A stretch of 64,000 bases of DNA from Lysobacter sp. (GCA_019634715.1 JAHCAU010000002.1:124001-188000), one strand, 5' to 3'. Counted from the first letter of the stretch, positions 1 through 10,962 are shown. Translations and numbers: made by a program. The notes: generated by a model from the letters alone, not told the origin.

Positions 1-1
1 T

Positions 2-883
2 GTGTTCGATACGGTGGCGAACAAGGCCGATTATCTTGACAGCCTCAGCAACTGGATCGATCCGGCTGCGCTGGCCAGGGTCAAGCCGATCAGCTTCAAG
101 GCGCGCGACGGACTGGATATTCACGGGTATCTGACTTCGCCTGCCGGCAAGGAAGCGCAAAACGCGCCATTGGTCGTGCTGGTCCATGGAGGCCCCTTCG
201 GCGTCAGCGATGTCTGGGGATTCGACAGGGAGGCGCAACTCCTGGCGGCGCATGGCTACGCCGTGCTGCAGGTGAACTTCCGCGGCTCCGGCAATCACGG
301 GTATGCGTTCCTCCACGCCGGCAGGCGGGAGTGGGGCGGCAAGATGCAGGACGACATCACCGATGCGACGAAGTGGGCCATCCAGCAGGGGATTGCGGAC
401 CCGGACCGCATCTGCATCTACGGCGCCAGCTATGGCGGCTATGCATCGTTGATGGGTGTCGCCAAGGAGCCTGAGCTGTATCGATGCGCTGCCGGTTACG
501 TGGGCCTCTACGATCTGCCAACGCTTCATACCGACGGCGATATCCGGGAAAGTCGGCGGGGCAAGAACGAAATCACCGAATGGCATGGATCAAGAGAACA
601 GTTGGCCGCCGTTTCCCCCAATCGCCTGGCGAGCCGGATCAAGGTGCCGGTCTTCCTGGCGGCCGGCGGCCAGGACCGGCGTACGCCGATGAAGCACACC
701 GAAATGATGGAAAAGGCGCTCCGTGCCGCCAATGTTCCGGTCGAGGCCATCTATTACCCGACGGAAGGCCACGGTTTCTACAAGACCGAGAACGAGCGCG
801 AGTACTACGGCAAGCTGCTGGCCTTCTTCCAGCGCCACCTCGGTGGACGGGCGCCGGTGATCGTGGCGTCCGGGAAGAAGTGA
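2..883 (+). CDS. S9 family (prolyl oligopeptidase-type) peptidase, C-terminal part; 5' end outside the window
   Basis: The visible 293 residues form an alpha/beta-hydrolase peptidase domain of the S9 (acylaminoacyl/dipeptidyl peptidase) family, which cleaves peptides after small or proline residues. The nucleophile sits in GASYGGYASL (Ser143 of the visible part), the acid in GGQDRRTP (Asp225) and the histidine in EGHGFY (His257). An HGGP oxyanion-hole motif lies near residues 62-65. Full-length S9 proteins normally have a beta-propeller of several hundred residues in front, so the GTG at position 2 is almost certainly internal and the gene is cut by the window edge. It converges on pyrH, and two hairpins separate the two ends. 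Family assignment is firm; the exact substrate cannot be told. Confidence 0.9.
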   Translation: MFDTVANKADYLDSLSNWIDPAALARVKPISFKARDGLDIHGYLTSPAGKEAQNAPLVVLVHGGPFGVSDVWGFDREAQLLAAHGYAVLQVNFRGSGNHGYAFLHAGRREWGGKMQDDITDATKWAIQQGIADPDRICIYGASYGGYASLMGVAKEPELYRCAAGYVGLYDLPTLHTDGDIRESRRGKNEITEWHGSREQLAAVSPNRLASRIKVPVFLAAGGQDRRTPMKHTEMMEKALRAANVPVEAIYYPTEGHGFYKTENEREYYGKLLAFFQRHLGGRAPVIVASGKK

Positions 884-893
884 CGTTGCGAAC

Positions 894-967
894 GACGAAG
901 CCCGCGCAAGCGGGCTTCGTCGGAAAGCGCGGCGAAATCGACGCCCGGCCGGCAAGCCGGGCGTTTT
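894..967. terminator. Two consecutive hairpins between convergent peptidase and pyrH genes
   Basis: The first hairpin pairs 894-905 with 910-921 (12 bp, loop GCAA). The second pairs 941-949 with 956-964 (9 bp) and is followed by TTTTC, reading as an intrinsic terminator for the plus-strand peptidase gene. The pair may serve both converging transcripts. Confidence 0.7.
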
Positions 968-980
968 CATGTCGCGGGAC

Positions 981-1703
981 TCAGCGGTTCGGCGTGACCA
1001 GCGTGCCGATGTTCTCGCCGCGCAGGATCTTCAGCAGGACGCCGGGCTGGCTCATGTCGAAGATGCGCAGCGGCAGGTCGCTGTCGCGGCAGAGGGCGAA
1101 CGCGGCCGTGTCCATGACCTGCAGGTTGCGGGCGATGACATCGTCGTAGGTCAGGGTGTCGTAGCGCACGGCGTCGGCGTGCTTCTTCGGGTCCTTGTCG
1201 TAGACGCCGTCGACCTTGGTCGCCTTCAGCAGCAGGTCCGCGCCGATCTCGATCGCGCGCAGCGCGGCACCGGAGTCGGTGGTGAAGAACGGATTGCCGG
1301 TACCGGCGGCGAAGATCGTGATCCGGCCCTTTTCGAGGTGGCGCACGGCACGGCGGCGGATGTAGTCTTCGCACACGTCGTTGATCTTGATCGCGCTCAT
1401 CACCCGGCACTTCGCCCCGAGTTTTTCCAGCGCGTCCTGCATCGCGAGCGCGTTGATGACCGTGGCGAGCATGCCCATCTGGTCGCCGGTGACCCGGTCC
1501 ATGCCGCCCGCGGCCAGGCCGGCGCCGCGGAAGATGTTGCCGCCGCCGATCACCAGGGCGATCTCGGCGCCGGCGTCGCGCACTTCGATGACCTCGCGCG
1601 CCAGGCGTCCGATGATCTTGGGGTCGATGCCGTAGTCCTCGTCGCCCATCAGGGCCTCGCCGGAAAGTTTGAGCAGGACGCGGCGATAGGCGAGTTGGGA
1701 CAT
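981..1703 (-). CDS. pyrH: Uridylate kinase (UMP kinase)
   Basis: UMP kinase phosphorylates UMP to UDP with ATP in the cytoplasm; the bacterial enzyme is a hexamer of the amino-acid-kinase fold. The 240-residue length is typical. Visible signatures are KLSGEAL near the N-terminus, the glycine-rich GGGNIFRG loop, and a DPKKHADA segment in the C-terminal half. I chose the ATG at 1703 (MSQLAYRR) because GGAG lies 6 nt upstream; a TTG at 1727 would add eight residues without a ribosome site. A TAGAAT -10-like box lies at 1737-1742 on the minus strand, so pyrH may have its own promoter. The usual downstream frr-uppS-cdsA genes are absent here: the next gene is the convergent peptidase. Confidence 0.97.
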   Translation of the reverse strand: MSQLAYRRVLLKLSGEALMGDEDYGIDPKIIGRLAREVIEVRDAGAEIALVIGGGNIFRGAGLAAGGMDRVTGDQMGMLATVINALAMQDALEKLGAKCRVMSAIKINDVCEDYIRRRAVRHLEKGRITIFAAGTGNPFFTTDSGAALRAIEIGADLLLKATKVDGVYDKDPKKHADAVRYDTLTYDDVIARNLQVMDTAAFALCRDSDLPLRIFDMSQPGVLLKILRGENIGTLVTPNR

Positions 1704-1790
1704 GGCGGACTCCGGAGGTGATGACAAAACTGCGGAATTCTAACCCGTCGGGCGCGGAGCCCGGACTCGATTCGCGGATTCGCCGCGGAA

Positions 1791-2141
1791 TCAGGGCTCG
1801 TACACCGCGTAGAGCTTGCGTGCGGGTTCGAGGACTTCCCACACCCCCTGGAACCCGGCGGGGATGACGAAGCTGTCCCCGGCAGCGAGCTCGGCCACCG
1901 CGCCGTCGTCGCCTGTCAGGCGGATCCGGCCGGCCAGCATGTGGCACAGCTCATGCTCGGTGTAGCGCACCCGCCAGGCGCCGACATCGCCTTCCCAGAT
2001 GCCGCACTGGAAGGCCTGGTCGGCCGAGGCGTAGCCGTTGTCGATGGCCTGGCAGGGCGTGCCCGCGACCAGGCGGTCGCCATCGACCGGCCGGCGTGGC
2101 GCGTGTGGGATCCGGTCGGGCAGGCGCACGATGGAAGGCAT
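1791..2141 (-). CDS. Small cupin-domain protein
   Basis: A 116-residue single cupin (DUF861/EutQ-like). The beta-barrel motifs are recognisable: an EHELCHMLAGRIRLT strand pair that resembles cupin motif 1, and AAGDSFVIPAGFQGVWEV, which matches cupin motif 2 (G-D-x-F-x-x-P-x-G). The second motif commonly helps bind a metal or a small carboxylate. The C-terminus (RKLYAVYEP) is typical of this subfamily. Start choice: the ATG at 2141 has CGGAG 10 nt upstream; an ATG at 2162 is possible. It lies between tsf and pyrH, all on the minus strand, about 240 nt after tsf and beyond a strong terminator, so it probably has its own transcript. Function unknown. Confidence 0.85.
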   Translation of the reverse strand: MPSIVRLPDRIPHAPRRPVDGDRLVAGTPCQAIDNGYASADQAFQCGIWEGDVGAWRVRYTEHELCHMLAGRIRLTGDDGAVAELAAGDSFVIPAGFQGVWEVLEPARKLYAVYEP

Positions 2142-2302
2142 GGCGGGACTCCGCAGGGGCATGACTTTCCGGGATGGTGCCGCAGCGGAGCGGACGCCAC
2201 AATGCCGGGCCGTCTCCATCCGGCGATGGGAGCCTAGAGGCGCAGATCCGCGATCCCCTCTCCCGTGCTCGCATGGCGATCGTTGCTTCCATGGTGCAGG
2301 CA

Positions 2303-2336
2303 ACGAAAAACCCGCGGTTGCCCGCGGGTTTTTCGT
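2303..2336 (-). terminator. Strong intrinsic terminator after tsf
   Basis: A perfect CCCGCGG/CCGCGGG-type hairpin is flanked by AAAAA on one side and TTTTT on the other (2306-2333). On the minus strand it ends the rpsB-tsf transcript. The symmetrical A/T tracts would also let it work on the other strand. Confidence 0.9.
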
Positions 2337-2380
2337 GTCCATCCGGAAGGGATGATCGGGTTGACGATCAGGCCTGCATC

Positions 2381-3259
<879 letters not shown>

Positions 3260-3284
3260 TGGATACCTCTTCGATGAATGGTGT

Positions 3285-3410
3285 GTAGGAGCGGCTTCAG
3301 CCGCGACAGGGCAGGAAGGCGATGCCGGCGGTCGGCCGACGTCCTCGATTCCGGTCTTGGGGATTCCGAGCGCGGACTGCGCGAAACATCGCGGCTGAAG
3401 CCGCTCCTAC
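3285..3410. repeat. Inverted REP pair of the GTAGGAGCGGCTTCAGCCGCGAC type, inside the rpsB-tsf spacer
   Basis: Unit 1 (3285-3307) and unit 2 (3391-3410) are inverted copies. Each is itself a hairpin (GCGGCT/AGCCGC), and together they can also pair with each other over about 80 nt. Repeats of this consensus are common between genes in Pseudomonas, Stenotrophomonas and Xanthomonas. Because both flanking genes are read in the same direction, the structure is transcribed within the rpsB-tsf mRNA. Confidence 0.85.
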
Positions 3411-3484
3411 GGGGTGTTCGGGGCGGCCGCGCATGATCGCGCGGCCGCATGACGCCGGAATGACCCGGCGGCTGATCCGCCGGA

Positions 3485-4309
3485 TTACTCGGCGGCGGGG
3501 GCGTCGGCCTTCTTGTCGTCCTTGCGGCCGGCGCCGCGCGGCGGACGCGGGCCACGCTTGTCGGCCTTGGCCTCGCCTTCGGCAGCGTCGGCGAAGTCCT
3601 CTTCGCGGACCGTGGCGGCCGACGGGGCCGCAGCCTTGCCTTCGAGCACGGCGTCGGCCGCGGCGCGGGCGTACAGCTGCACGGCACGGATGGCGTCGTC
3701 GTTGCCCGGGATGGCGTAGTCCACCAGGTTGGGGTCGTAGTTGGTGTCGACCACGGCGACGACCGGGATGCCCAGCTTCTTGGCTTCCTTGATCGCGATG
3801 TCTTCGTGGCCGATGTCGATCACGAACAGCGCGTCGGGCAGGCGGTTCATTTCCTTGATGCCGCCCAGCGAGGCCAGCAGCTTGTCGCGCTCGCGGCGCA
3901 GGTTCAGCACTTCGTGCTTGACCAGCTTCTGGAAGGTGCCGTCGGTTTCGCCGGCTTCCAGTTCCTTCAGGCGGGCCACCGACTGCTTCACGGTGCGGAA
4001 GTTGGTGAGCGTGCCGCCCAGCCAGCGCTGGGTCATGTACGGCATGCCGCAGCGCTCGGCTTCTTCCTTCACGGTGTCGCGCGCGCTGCGCTTGGTGCCG
4101 AGGAACAGGATGGTGCCGCGCTTCTGGGCGATGCCCGAGATGAAGTTCATCGCGTCGTTGAACAGCGGAACGGTCTTCTCGAGGTTGATGATGTGGATCT
4201 TGCCGCGGGCGCCGAAGATGTACGGACCCATCTTCGGGTTCCAGTAGCGGGTCTGGTGGCCGAAATGGACGCCGGCTTCCAGCATCTGGCGCATGGTGAT
4301 CTGAGGCAT
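3485..4309 (-). CDS. rpsB: 30S ribosomal protein S2
   Basis: S2 binds the 30S head-body junction and is needed for S1 assembly. The protein starts [19 protein letters not shown], a textbook S2 N-terminus, and contains [16 protein letters not shown] and the [14 protein letters not shown] block. The 274 residues include an acidic and basic C-terminal extension (from about residue 235) rich in Ala, Asp, Lys and Arg, longer than the E. coli protein. I set the start at ATG 4309. A promoter lies about 265 nt upstream (TTGCCC-N18-TAGAAT at 4576-4605, minus strand), giving a long leader that in other gammaproteobacteria is used for S2 autoregulation. Confidence 0.98.
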   Translation of the reverse strand: MPQITMRQMLEAGVHFGHQTRYWNPKMGPYIFGARGKIHIINLEKTVPLFNDAMNFISGIAQKRGTILFLGTKRSARDTVKEEAERCGMPYMTQRWLGGTLTNFRTVKQSVARLKELEAGETDGTFQKLVKHEVLNLRRERDKLLASLGGIKEMNRLPDALFVIDIGHEDIAIKEAKKLGIPVVAVVDTNYDPNLVDYAIPGNDDAIRAVQLYARAAADAVLEGKAAAPSAATVREEDFADAAEGEAKADKRGPRPPRGAGRKDDKKADAPAAE

Positions 4310-4570
4310 TGCAATGACTCCGGTGTGGTGGAACCGTCCGCCGGGCCGCGTCGCGGCAAGTGGTGGCGGTGCGGCCGCCGGGCGGCGGTCGCGGGGTTCC
4401 GGGGTTGGGCCTCCCCGTCGCGCCGTGTCCAGATTCCTCGCTTGATCCGTACTGGCGCCTTGGCGCCAGACTGCAAGGAACACCCCGGAACGGTGCTGTG
4501 CGACGGGTGTGGATTCGGCGGTGACGTCCGCCGTGGACGGTGTTCGGCAGTGCGGTCGACCTGCCAAGCC
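4310..4570 (-). promoter_or_regulatory. Long 5' leader of rpsB (possible S2-binding autoregulatory RNA)
   Basis: This stretch between rpsB and map holds no gene. It is the transcribed leader expected from the promoter at 4576-4605 and contains short inverted repeats such as TGGCGCC around 4456-4466. rpsB leaders of this length bind S2 in other gammaproteobacteria. I did not verify the known structural motif, so this is inference from position. Confidence 0.4.
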
Positions 4571-4575
4571 GCGGA

Positions 4576-4605
4576 ATTCTAGCCGGAACAGGGCGTTACG
4601 GGCAA
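4576..4605 (-). promoter_or_regulatory. Sigma-70-type promoter for rpsB
   Basis: On the minus strand TTGCCC (4605-4600) is followed 18 nt later by TAGAAT (4581-4576). The same TAGAAT -10 hexamer occurs upstream of pyrH, rplU and parC in this window. Confidence 0.6.
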
Positions 4606-4645
4606 GTCGACCGCCCCGGCAAGCCCGGAATGCGCCGGAATGGGC

Positions 4646-4651
4646 GATAAT
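4646..4651 (+). promoter_or_regulatory. -10-like GATAAT box 6 nt before the map start codon (putative leaderless transcript)
   Basis: GATAAT ends at 4651 and the ATG begins at 4658, so transcription would start at or next to the start codon. No Shine-Dalgarno sequence lies in front of this ATG. No good -35 box is seen. Confidence 0.4.
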
Positions 4652-4657
4652 GCCGCC

Positions 4658-5434
4658 ATGCCGATCTCCATCAAGACCCCCGAAGACATCGAACGCATGC
4701 GCGTCGCCGGCCGGCTGGCCGCCGAAGTGCTGCAGATCATCGCCCCGCACGTGAAGCCGGGCGTCACCACCGGCGATCTGGACCGCATCTGCCACGACCA
4801 CATCGTGAACACGCAGGGCGCGATCCCGGCCAACGTGGGCTACCGGGGGTTCCCGGCGACCATCTGCACCTCGGTCAACAACGTGATCTGCCACGGCATC
4901 CCGGGTCCGACCAAGGTCCTGAAGGACGGCGACATCATCAACATCGACGTGACGGTCATCAAGGATGGCTGGCACGGCGACACCAGCCGCATGTACTACG
5001 TCGGTACCCCGTCGGTGATGGCGCGGCGCCTGGTCGAGGCCACCCGCGAGGCCATGTTCCGCGGCATCCGCATGGTCAAGCCCGGCGCGACCCTGGGCGA
5101 CATCGGCCATGCCATCCAGACCTATGCCGAGGCGCAGCGATTCACGGTGGTGCGCGAGTACTGTGGCCACGGCATCGGCAAGGTCTACCACGAAGACCCG
5201 CAGGTCCTGCACTACGGGCGTCCGGGCGACGGCCTGGTGCTCAAGCCGGGCATGACCTTCACCATCGAGCCGATGATCAACGAGGGCACGCACCACACCC
5301 GGCTGATGCCCGACGGCTGGACCGTGGTCACCAAGGACCGCAAGCTGTCGGCGCAGTGGGAGCACACGGTTGCGGTGACCGAGGACGGCGTCGAGATCCT
5401 GACCCGCCTGCCCGGCGACGACAACGATCTCTGA
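4658..5434 (+). CDS. map: Methionine aminopeptidase type I
   Basis: Removes the initiator methionine from nascent proteins, using a dinuclear metal centre. The 258-residue protein begins [24 protein letters not shown], aligning directly with the E. coli start, so the ATG at 4658 is preferred over the one at 4640. Metal ligands are visible in [18 protein letters not shown] (two Asp), in CGHGIGK (His), in TIEPMI (Glu) and in WEHT. Divergent from rpsB and followed 4 nt later by glnD. A GATAAT box 6 nt upstream suggests a leaderless message. Confidence 0.98.
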   Translation: MPISIKTPEDIERMRVAGRLAAEVLQIIAPHVKPGVTTGDLDRICHDHIVNTQGAIPANVGYRGFPATICTSVNNVICHGIPGPTKVLKDGDIINIDVTVIKDGWHGDTSRMYYVGTPSVMARRLVEATREAMFRGIRMVKPGATLGDIGHAIQTYAEAQRFTVVREYCGHGIGKVYHEDPQVLHYGRPGDGLVLKPGMTFTIEPMINEGTHHTRLMPDGWTVVTKDRKLSAQWEHTVAVTEDGVEILTRLPGDDNDL

Positions 5435-5438
5435 TTGC

Positions 5439-8081
5439 ATGATCGACGCCGCCCCCACCCTTGCGGACGGCGGTCCGGCGTCCGCGCCTTCCGATGACGA
5501 TGCCGCCTGGGCCGCCGGCGCCCGCGCCGCGCTGGCACGTACGGATGCCGCATTGGCGGCGGCCTTCGACCGGGGCGACGATGTCGACCGCCTGGTCGCG
5601 ATGCGCGCGGCCGCGGTCGACGACCTGATCCGCCAGGCCTGGGTGCGCTGCCTGCCGGCCGATGCCGCCGCCAGCCTGCATGCCGTGGGCGGCTACGGTC
5701 GCGGCGAACTCTTTCCGCAATCCGACATCGACCTGCTGGTGCTGGCCGAGGACGAGGCGCAGGCCCGCCATGGCGACGCACTGTCGCGCTTCCTCGCCCA
5801 GTTGTGGGATGCCGGGCTGCAGGCCAGCCAGGCAGTGCGCTCGGTCGAACAGTGCATCGAGGCCGCCGCCGACCAGACCGTGCTGACCGCGCTGATGGAG
5901 TCGCGCGCGCTGGTCGCGGGCGCGACCGACGCGCTGCGCGGCGCCATCTCGCCGGAACGGATCTGGTCGGCACGCGATTATTTCAACGCCAAGCGCGAGG
6001 AACAGGCGCGGCGTCATGCGCGCTACGGCGACACCTCGGACAACCTCGAACCGAACCTCAAGGATGGCCCGGGCGGCCTGCGCGACATCCAGACCCTGCG
6101 CTGGATGGCGCAGCGCATGCTGGGCAGCGGCAACCTCGAATCCATGCTCGCCTTCGGCCAGATCGGCGCGGTCGAGTTCGACACCCTGGAGCGCGAGCGC
6201 AAGGCGTTGTCGCGATTGCGCTTCGGCCTGCACCTGGTCGCCGGCCGGCGCGAGGAGCGCCTGCGCTTCGACTACCAGAAGCTGCTCGCCGCACGCCTGG
6301 GCCACACCGACGATGCCGACAACCTCGCCGTCGAGCAGATGATGCAGGGCTTCTACCGCAGCGCCGGCCGCGTGCTGCGCATCAACGACCGCCTGCTGCA
6401 GCGTTTCGAGGAACAGCTGGAAGGCGAGGGCGAGACCGAAGTCCTCGACGACCATTTCGAGTTGCGGCGCGGCTATCTGGCCGCACGCGACCGTGCGCGT
6501 CTGCTCGACGGCACCGCGCAGGTCTTCGAACTGTTCGCCGCCTGGGCCGCGCATGCGCAGAGCCGGGGCCTGCACTCGATGACGGCCTGGACGCTGGCCG
6601 AAGCGCTGCCGTCGATCCCCGCCTACACCGACGCCACGCCCGAGTTGCGCGAGCAGTTCCTGCACCTGCTGCGCGGGCCACAGCCGGTGAAGACGCTGGA
6701 ACGCATGGCGCGGCTGGGCGTGCTGGGGCGCTGGATTCCCGCGTTCGCGCAGGTCTCCGGGCGCATGCAGTTCGACCTGTTCCATGTCTACACCGTCGAC
6801 CAGCACACGCTGGCGGTGCTGCGCAACCTCGCGCTGTTCGCCTCCGGGCAAGCCGACGAGCGCTTCTCGATCGCGCATACGATCTGGCCGTCGCTGCGCA
6901 AGCCGGAACTCATGCTGCTCGCCGGGCTGTTCCACGACATCGGCAAGGGACGGGGCGGCGACCACTCCGAACTCGGTGCGGTCGATGCGCGCGAGTTCTG
7001 CGTCGCGCACGGCGTCTCCGAGGCCGACACCGCGCTGATCGAATGGCTGGTGCGCAGGCACCTGCTGATGTCGGTGACCGCGCAGAAGCAGGACATCACC
7101 GATCCCGACGTGATCCATCGCTTCGCCACCGAGGTGGCGGATCGCGAGCGCCTGGACCATCTCTACCTGCTGACCTGCGCCGACATCGCCGGCACTTCGC
7201 CGAAGCTGTGGAACGCGTGGAAGGACCGGCTGCTGGCCGACCTGCACACGGCGACGCGCTTCGCGCTGCGACGCGGCCTGGAGAACCCGGTCGCGGCCGA
7301 CGAGCGCATCGTCGAGAACCGCAGCGTCGCGCATGGCCTGCTGTTCGCCGAAGGCCTGGACAGCGCGACCATCGATGCCCTGTTCGCGCGCATGCCGCGC
7401 GAGAATTTCCTGCGCAGCCGGCCCGACCAGATCGCCTGGCAGGCGCTGGCGCTGCGCGAGGGCGGCGCGGCGCCATCGGTGATCGCCGCGCGCCTGCTCA
7501 GCCGTCACGGCGGCGGCTGCGAGGTGTTCGTCTGCACGCCCGATCGCGACGGCCTGTTCGCCGCGATCGTGATCACCCTCGATCGTCTCGGCCTGGCGAT
7601 CCAGCAGGCGCGGGCGCTGGACGGACCTGCACTCGACGGACACGGCGGCACCATCTTCGACACCTTCCATGTGCTGCCGGTGGACCCGCTCAATCCGCCA
7701 TCGACCGGGCAGATCGAAACCGGTCTGCGTCGCGCGCTCACCGGCGATCTCGATCGGCTGCTGCCGTCGCGGCGCACGCAGCCGCGTCATCTCAGGCATT
7801 TCCGCATCTCGCCGCGCATCGGCCTGGAGACCACGGCCGATGGGCGCCATACGCAACTGAGCCTGATCTGCACCGATCGCCCGGGCCTGCTCGCCGACGT
7901 GGCGCATGTGCTGCGCCGCCAGCGCGTGCGCGTGCAGGATGCGCGCATCGCCACCTTCGGCGAGCGCGCCGAAGACCTGTTCCTCATCGCCAGCGCCAGC
8001 GACAGCGCGCTGGATGACGCACAATGCGCGGCCCTGCGCGATGCATTGCGCGACGCGCTCGACGGCCCGCCCAAGGGCTGA
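5439..8081 (+). CDS. glnD: [Protein-PII] uridylyltransferase / uridylyl-removing enzyme
   Basis: GlnD senses glutamine and adds or removes UMP on PII proteins, setting the nitrogen response. Domains in order over 880 residues: nucleotidyltransferase with [18 protein letters not shown] (about residues 84-101), a helical linker, an HD phosphohydrolase domain with [18 protein letters not shown] (about residues 495-515), and two C-terminal ACT domains starting near residues 694 and 800, the second with [17 protein letters not shown]. All catalytic motifs are intact. The start lies 4 nt after the map stop codon, so the two are probably cotranscribed and coupled. Length agrees with the xanthomonad family. 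Confidence 0.98.
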   Translation: MIDAAPTLADGGPASAPSDDDAAWAAGARAALARTDAALAAAFDRGDDVDRLVAMRAAAVDDLIRQAWVRCLPADAAASLHAVGGYGRGELFPQSDIDLLVLAEDEAQARHGDALSRFLAQLWDAGLQASQAVRSVEQCIEAAADQTVLTALMESRALVAGATDALRGAISPERIWSARDYFNAKREEQARRHARYGDTSDNLEPNLKDGPGGLRDIQTLRWMAQRMLGSGNLESMLAFGQIGAVEFDTLERERKALSRLRFGLHLVAGRREERLRFDYQKLLAARLGHTDDADNLAVEQMMQGFYRSAGRVLRINDRLLQRFEEQLEGEGETEVLDDHFELRRGYLAARDRARLLDGTAQVFELFAAWAAHAQSRGLHSMTAWTLAEALPSIPAYTDATPELREQFLHLLRGPQPVKTLERMARLGVLGRWIPAFAQVSGRMQFDLFHVYTVDQHTLAVLRNLALFASGQADERFSIAHTIWPSLRKPELMLLAGLFHDIGKGRGGDHSELGAVDAREFCVAHGVSEADTALIEWLVRRHLLMSVTAQKQDITDPDVIHRFATEVADRERLDHLYLLTCADIAGTSPKLWNAWKDRLLADLHTATRFALRRGLENPVAADERIVENRSVAHGLLFAEGLDSATIDALFARMPRENFLRSRPDQIAWQALALREGGAAPSVIAARLLSRHGGGCEVFVCTPDRDGLFAAIVITLDRLGLAIQQARALDGPALDGHGGTIFDTFHVLPVDPLNPPSTGQIETGLRRALTGDLDRLLPSRRTQPRHLRHFRISPRIGLETTADGRHTQLSLICTDRPGLLADVAHVLRRQRVRVQDARIATFGERAEDLFLIASASDSALDDAQCAALRDALRDALDGPPKG

Positions 8082-8120
8082 CGTGCACCCACTTCCCCCG
8101 AATCCTCCATACCGTCCCGA

Positions 8121-8963
<843 letters not shown>

Positions 8964-8973
8964 CCGAGCTCTT

Positions 8974-9043
8974 GTAGAGCGGAGCGAAGCTCCGCTGCCC
9001 CTCATCCGGAGACATGTGCAGCGGAGCTTCGCTCCGCTCTACG
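8974..9043. repeat. REP pair A (AGCGGAGC-GAA-GCTCCGCT family) between dapD and the ArsC-like gene
   Basis: Unit 1 (8974-8996) is TAGAGCGGAGCGAAGCTCCGCT plus flank; unit 2 (9018-9043) is its inverted copy ending CTCTAC. Each unit is an 8-bp hairpin with a 3-nt loop. Between them is the conserved CCGGAGAC-like spacer that recurs at the other sites. Same family as the repeats next to the RAYT at 29715-30212. Confidence 0.9.
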
Positions 9044-9059
9044 GAACAAGAATTTCGAC

Positions 9060-9419
9060 ATGACCACCCTCTACGGCCTCAACAACTGCGACACCTGCAA
9101 GAAAGCCCGCAACTGGCTGAAGCGCTTCGAGATCGACCACGATTTCGTCGACTATCGCGACAACCGCCAGGCGCCCGAAACCCTGGTCGAATGGAAGGAC
9201 AGGCTCGGCGGCTGGGACGCGATGCTCAACAAGTCGTCGACCACCTGGCGGCAGTTGCCGGACAACCGCAAGTCGCCGGGATCGGATGCCGAGTGGAAAC
9301 TGCTGCTCAAGGAATATCCGCAGTTGATCCGGCGTCCCGTAGTCGTCACCGACGATGGCGAAGTCTCGCAGGGTTTCAGCGACAACGGTTTCAAGAAGCG
9401 TTTCGGAGTCGGGGCATGA
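9060..9419 (+). CDS. ArsC/Spx (YffB-type) thioredoxin-fold reductase-like protein
   Basis: A 119-residue thioredoxin-fold protein of the ArsC/Spx superfamily. The N-terminal CxxC motif is [13 protein letters not shown] (Cys10, Cys13), and RRPVVV with the preceding QLIRRP matches the cis-proline region. E. coli YffB, between dapE and its neighbours in other genomes, is the closest named relative; it is thought to act in thiol redox and is not an arsenate reductase of the ars operon. Its stop codon overlaps the dapE start (ATGA), so it is translationally coupled to dapE. True substrate unknown. Confidence 0.9.
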   Translation: MTTLYGLNNCDTCKKARNWLKRFEIDHDFVDYRDNRQAPETLVEWKDRLGGWDAMLNKSSTTWRQLPDNRKSPGSDAEWKLLLKEYPQLIRRPVVVTDDGEVSQGFSDNGFKKRFGVGA

Positions 9420-10564
9420 ATGCCGCACTCGACGGAGGCGTGTTCGACCTCACCTGCGACCTGATCGCGCGCCGCTCGATCACCACCGAGGACGCCGGTT
9501 GCCAGGCCCTGGTCTCCGAGCGACTGGAACGCGCGGGTTTCCGCTGCGAGCACCTGCGTTTCGGCCAGACCGACAACCTGTGGGCGACGCACGGTACCGG
9601 TGGCCCGGTGCTCATCCTGCTCGGCCACACCGACGTGGTACCGCCGGGTCCGATCGATGCCTGGACCAGCGATCCCTTCGTGCCGACCGTGCGCGATGGC
9701 CTGCTGTACGGTCGAGGCTCCGCCGACATGAAGGCCAGCGTCGCCGCGTTCGTGATCGCGCTGGAGCGCTTCGTCGCCGAGCACCCGGATCATCCGGGCA
9801 CCGTCGGCCTGCTGCTGACCTCGGACGAGGAGGGCGATGCGATCGATGGCGTGCCGAAGGTCGCGAACCTGTTCCGCGAGCGCGGCCAGCGCATCGACTG
9901 GTGCATCACCGGCGAACCCTCGTCGAAGGAGAAGCTCGGCGACCTGCTGCGTGTCGGGCGTCGCGGCACGCTGTCGGCTTCGCTGACGGTCAAGGGCATC
10001 CAGGGGCACGTGGCCTATCCCGAAAAGGCGCGCAATCCGATCCACCAGGCGATGCCCGCGCTGACCGAACTCGCCGCGCGTCGGTGGGACGAGGGCTACG
10101 AGAACTTCCCCGCGACCAGCCTGCAGATCAGCAACCTCCACGCCGGTACCGGTGCCAACAACGTGGTTCCGGGCGAATTGCAGGTGGCTTTCAACCTGCG
10201 CTTCAATCCGAACTGGCGTGCGGAACAGCTCGAAGCGGAGTGCGCGGCGATCCTCGATCGCCATGGTCTGGAATACGACCTCCGCTGGCATCGTGGCGGC
10301 GAACCGTTCTACACACCGGAAGGTCCGCTGCGCGCTGCCGCACGCGAGGTGTTGACCGCCTTCGCGGGCGCGCCGCCGGAAGAGAACACCGCCGGCGGTA
10401 CCTCCGATGCCCGCTTCATCGCGCCGCTCGGCGCGCAGTGCATCGAGATCGGCCCGGTGAACGCGAGCATCCACAAGGTCGACGAGCATGTGTCGGTGGC
10501 GGATCTGGAGCGCCTGCCGGATCTGTATCGGACGTTGATCGGGAAGATGCTGCTGGCCCGCTGA
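9416..10564 (+). CDS. dapE: Succinyl-diaminopimelate desuccinylase
   Basis: Zinc-dependent M20 amidohydrolase that removes succinate from N-succinyl-LL-diaminopimelate, one step in lysine and peptidoglycan precursor synthesis. The 382-residue protein shows the metal-site motifs [33 protein letters not shown] and the C-terminal GGTSDARF. A dimerisation domain lies between about residues 180 and 290. The ATG at 9416 overlaps the upstream TGA. A REP pair follows 11 nt after the stop codon, separating dapE from the asnB leader. Confidence 0.98.
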   Translation: MNAALDGGVFDLTCDLIARRSITTEDAGCQALVSERLERAGFRCEHLRFGQTDNLWATHGTGGPVLILLGHTDVVPPGPIDAWTSDPFVPTVRDGLLYGRGSADMKASVAAFVIALERFVAEHPDHPGTVGLLLTSDEEGDAIDGVPKVANLFRERGQRIDWCITGEPSSKEKLGDLLRVGRRGTLSASLTVKGIQGHVAYPEKARNPIHQAMPALTELAARRWDEGYENFPATSLQISNLHAGTGANNVVPGELQVAFNLRFNPNWRAEQLEAECAAILDRHGLEYDLRWHRGGEPFYTPEGPLRAAAREVLTAFAGAPPEENTAGGTSDARFIAPLGAQCIEIGPVNASIHKVDEHVSVADLERLPDLYRTLIGKMLLAR

Positions 10565-10574
10565 TCCCTGACGC

Positions 10575-10662
10575 TGTAGAGCGGATCGAAGATCCGCTAT
10601 GCCCTGTCCGGTGACAGGTCCGGTTGCAGAGAGCCTGCAGCGGATCTTCGATCCGCTCTACA
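10575..10662. repeat. REP pair B (variant AGCGGATC-GAA-GATCCGCT)
   Basis: Unit 1 is 10575-10598 and unit 2 is 10638-10662, inverted. Compared with pair A, the stem has GATC in place of GAGC, and the opposite arm changes to match, so pairing is kept. That covariation supports selection on the hairpin itself. Confidence 0.9.
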
Positions 10663-10726
10663 AGTCGCGCAATGCTCCCGCAGGACTGCGCTGACATGAC
10701 AATCCAGAATATATACACCCGGGGGC

Positions 10727-10755
10727 TTGCACGCCCCGGCGGGCCGGGTTACGTT
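10727..10755 (+). promoter_or_regulatory. Putative promoter of the asnB leader
   Basis: TTGCAC (10727-10732) and TACGTT (10750-10755) are separated by exactly 17 nt. Transcription would begin near 10762, which is the A of the leader-peptide ATG. A second A/T-rich candidate -10, TATATA, lies at 10710-10715 with only a weak -35 in front. Confidence 0.5.
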
Positions 10756-10761
10756 GGCCCC

Positions 10762-10872
10762 ATGACCTGCCGTCTCGCCCGCCTCAATAACCGCCCGAAT
10801 AACCTCAATGGTAACCGCAATAACAATTGCGGCGACACCGTGCGCGCGAGGCGAAACGACGACCAGGCATAA
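10762..10872 (+). CDS. Asn-rich leader peptide upstream of asnB (putative asparagine attenuator peptide)
   Basis: A 36-residue ORF with ten asparagines. Nine of them fall within residues 9-22, which read NNRPNNLNGNRNNN. Five Asn codons are AAT, a codon disfavoured in this GC-rich genome, and five are AAC. The peptide resembles no protein family; its composition is what identifies it, in the manner of the His-, Leu-, Thr- and Trp-rich leader peptides of attenuated biosynthetic operons. It ends 90 nt before asnB (asparagine synthetase), and overlapping hairpins lie between. There is no Shine-Dalgarno sequence; a -10-like TACGTT 6 nt upstream suggests a leaderless start. Function as a sensor of charged tRNA-Asn is inferred. 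Confidence 0.75.
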   Translation: MTCRLARLNNRPNNLNGNRNNNCGDTVRARRNDDQA

Positions 10873-10956
10873 GATCCAGCGACACCGCCCAGTCCCCGAA
10901 ACCCGCGCCGGAAGCGCGGGTTTCGCGCTTCCGGCTCCCGGAAACTCCAAGGAGCC
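10851..10956 (+). promoter_or_regulatory. Mutually exclusive hairpins in the asnB leader (putative attenuator)
   Basis: Hairpin A pairs 10898-10908 with 10914-10924 (11 bp, perfect). Hairpin B pairs 10910-10918 with 10924-10932 (9 bp, perfect). They share bases and cannot coexist. A third pairing, 10933-10938 with 10951-10956, covers the asnB Shine-Dalgarno AAGGAG (10949-10954). A 7-nt segment in the leader ORF, 10851-10857, can pair with 10920-10926 and would break hairpin A. No long T-run follows hairpin A, so control could be translational or Rho-dependent rather than classic intrinsic termination. Confidence 0.6.
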
Positions 10957-10962
10957 TTCGTC

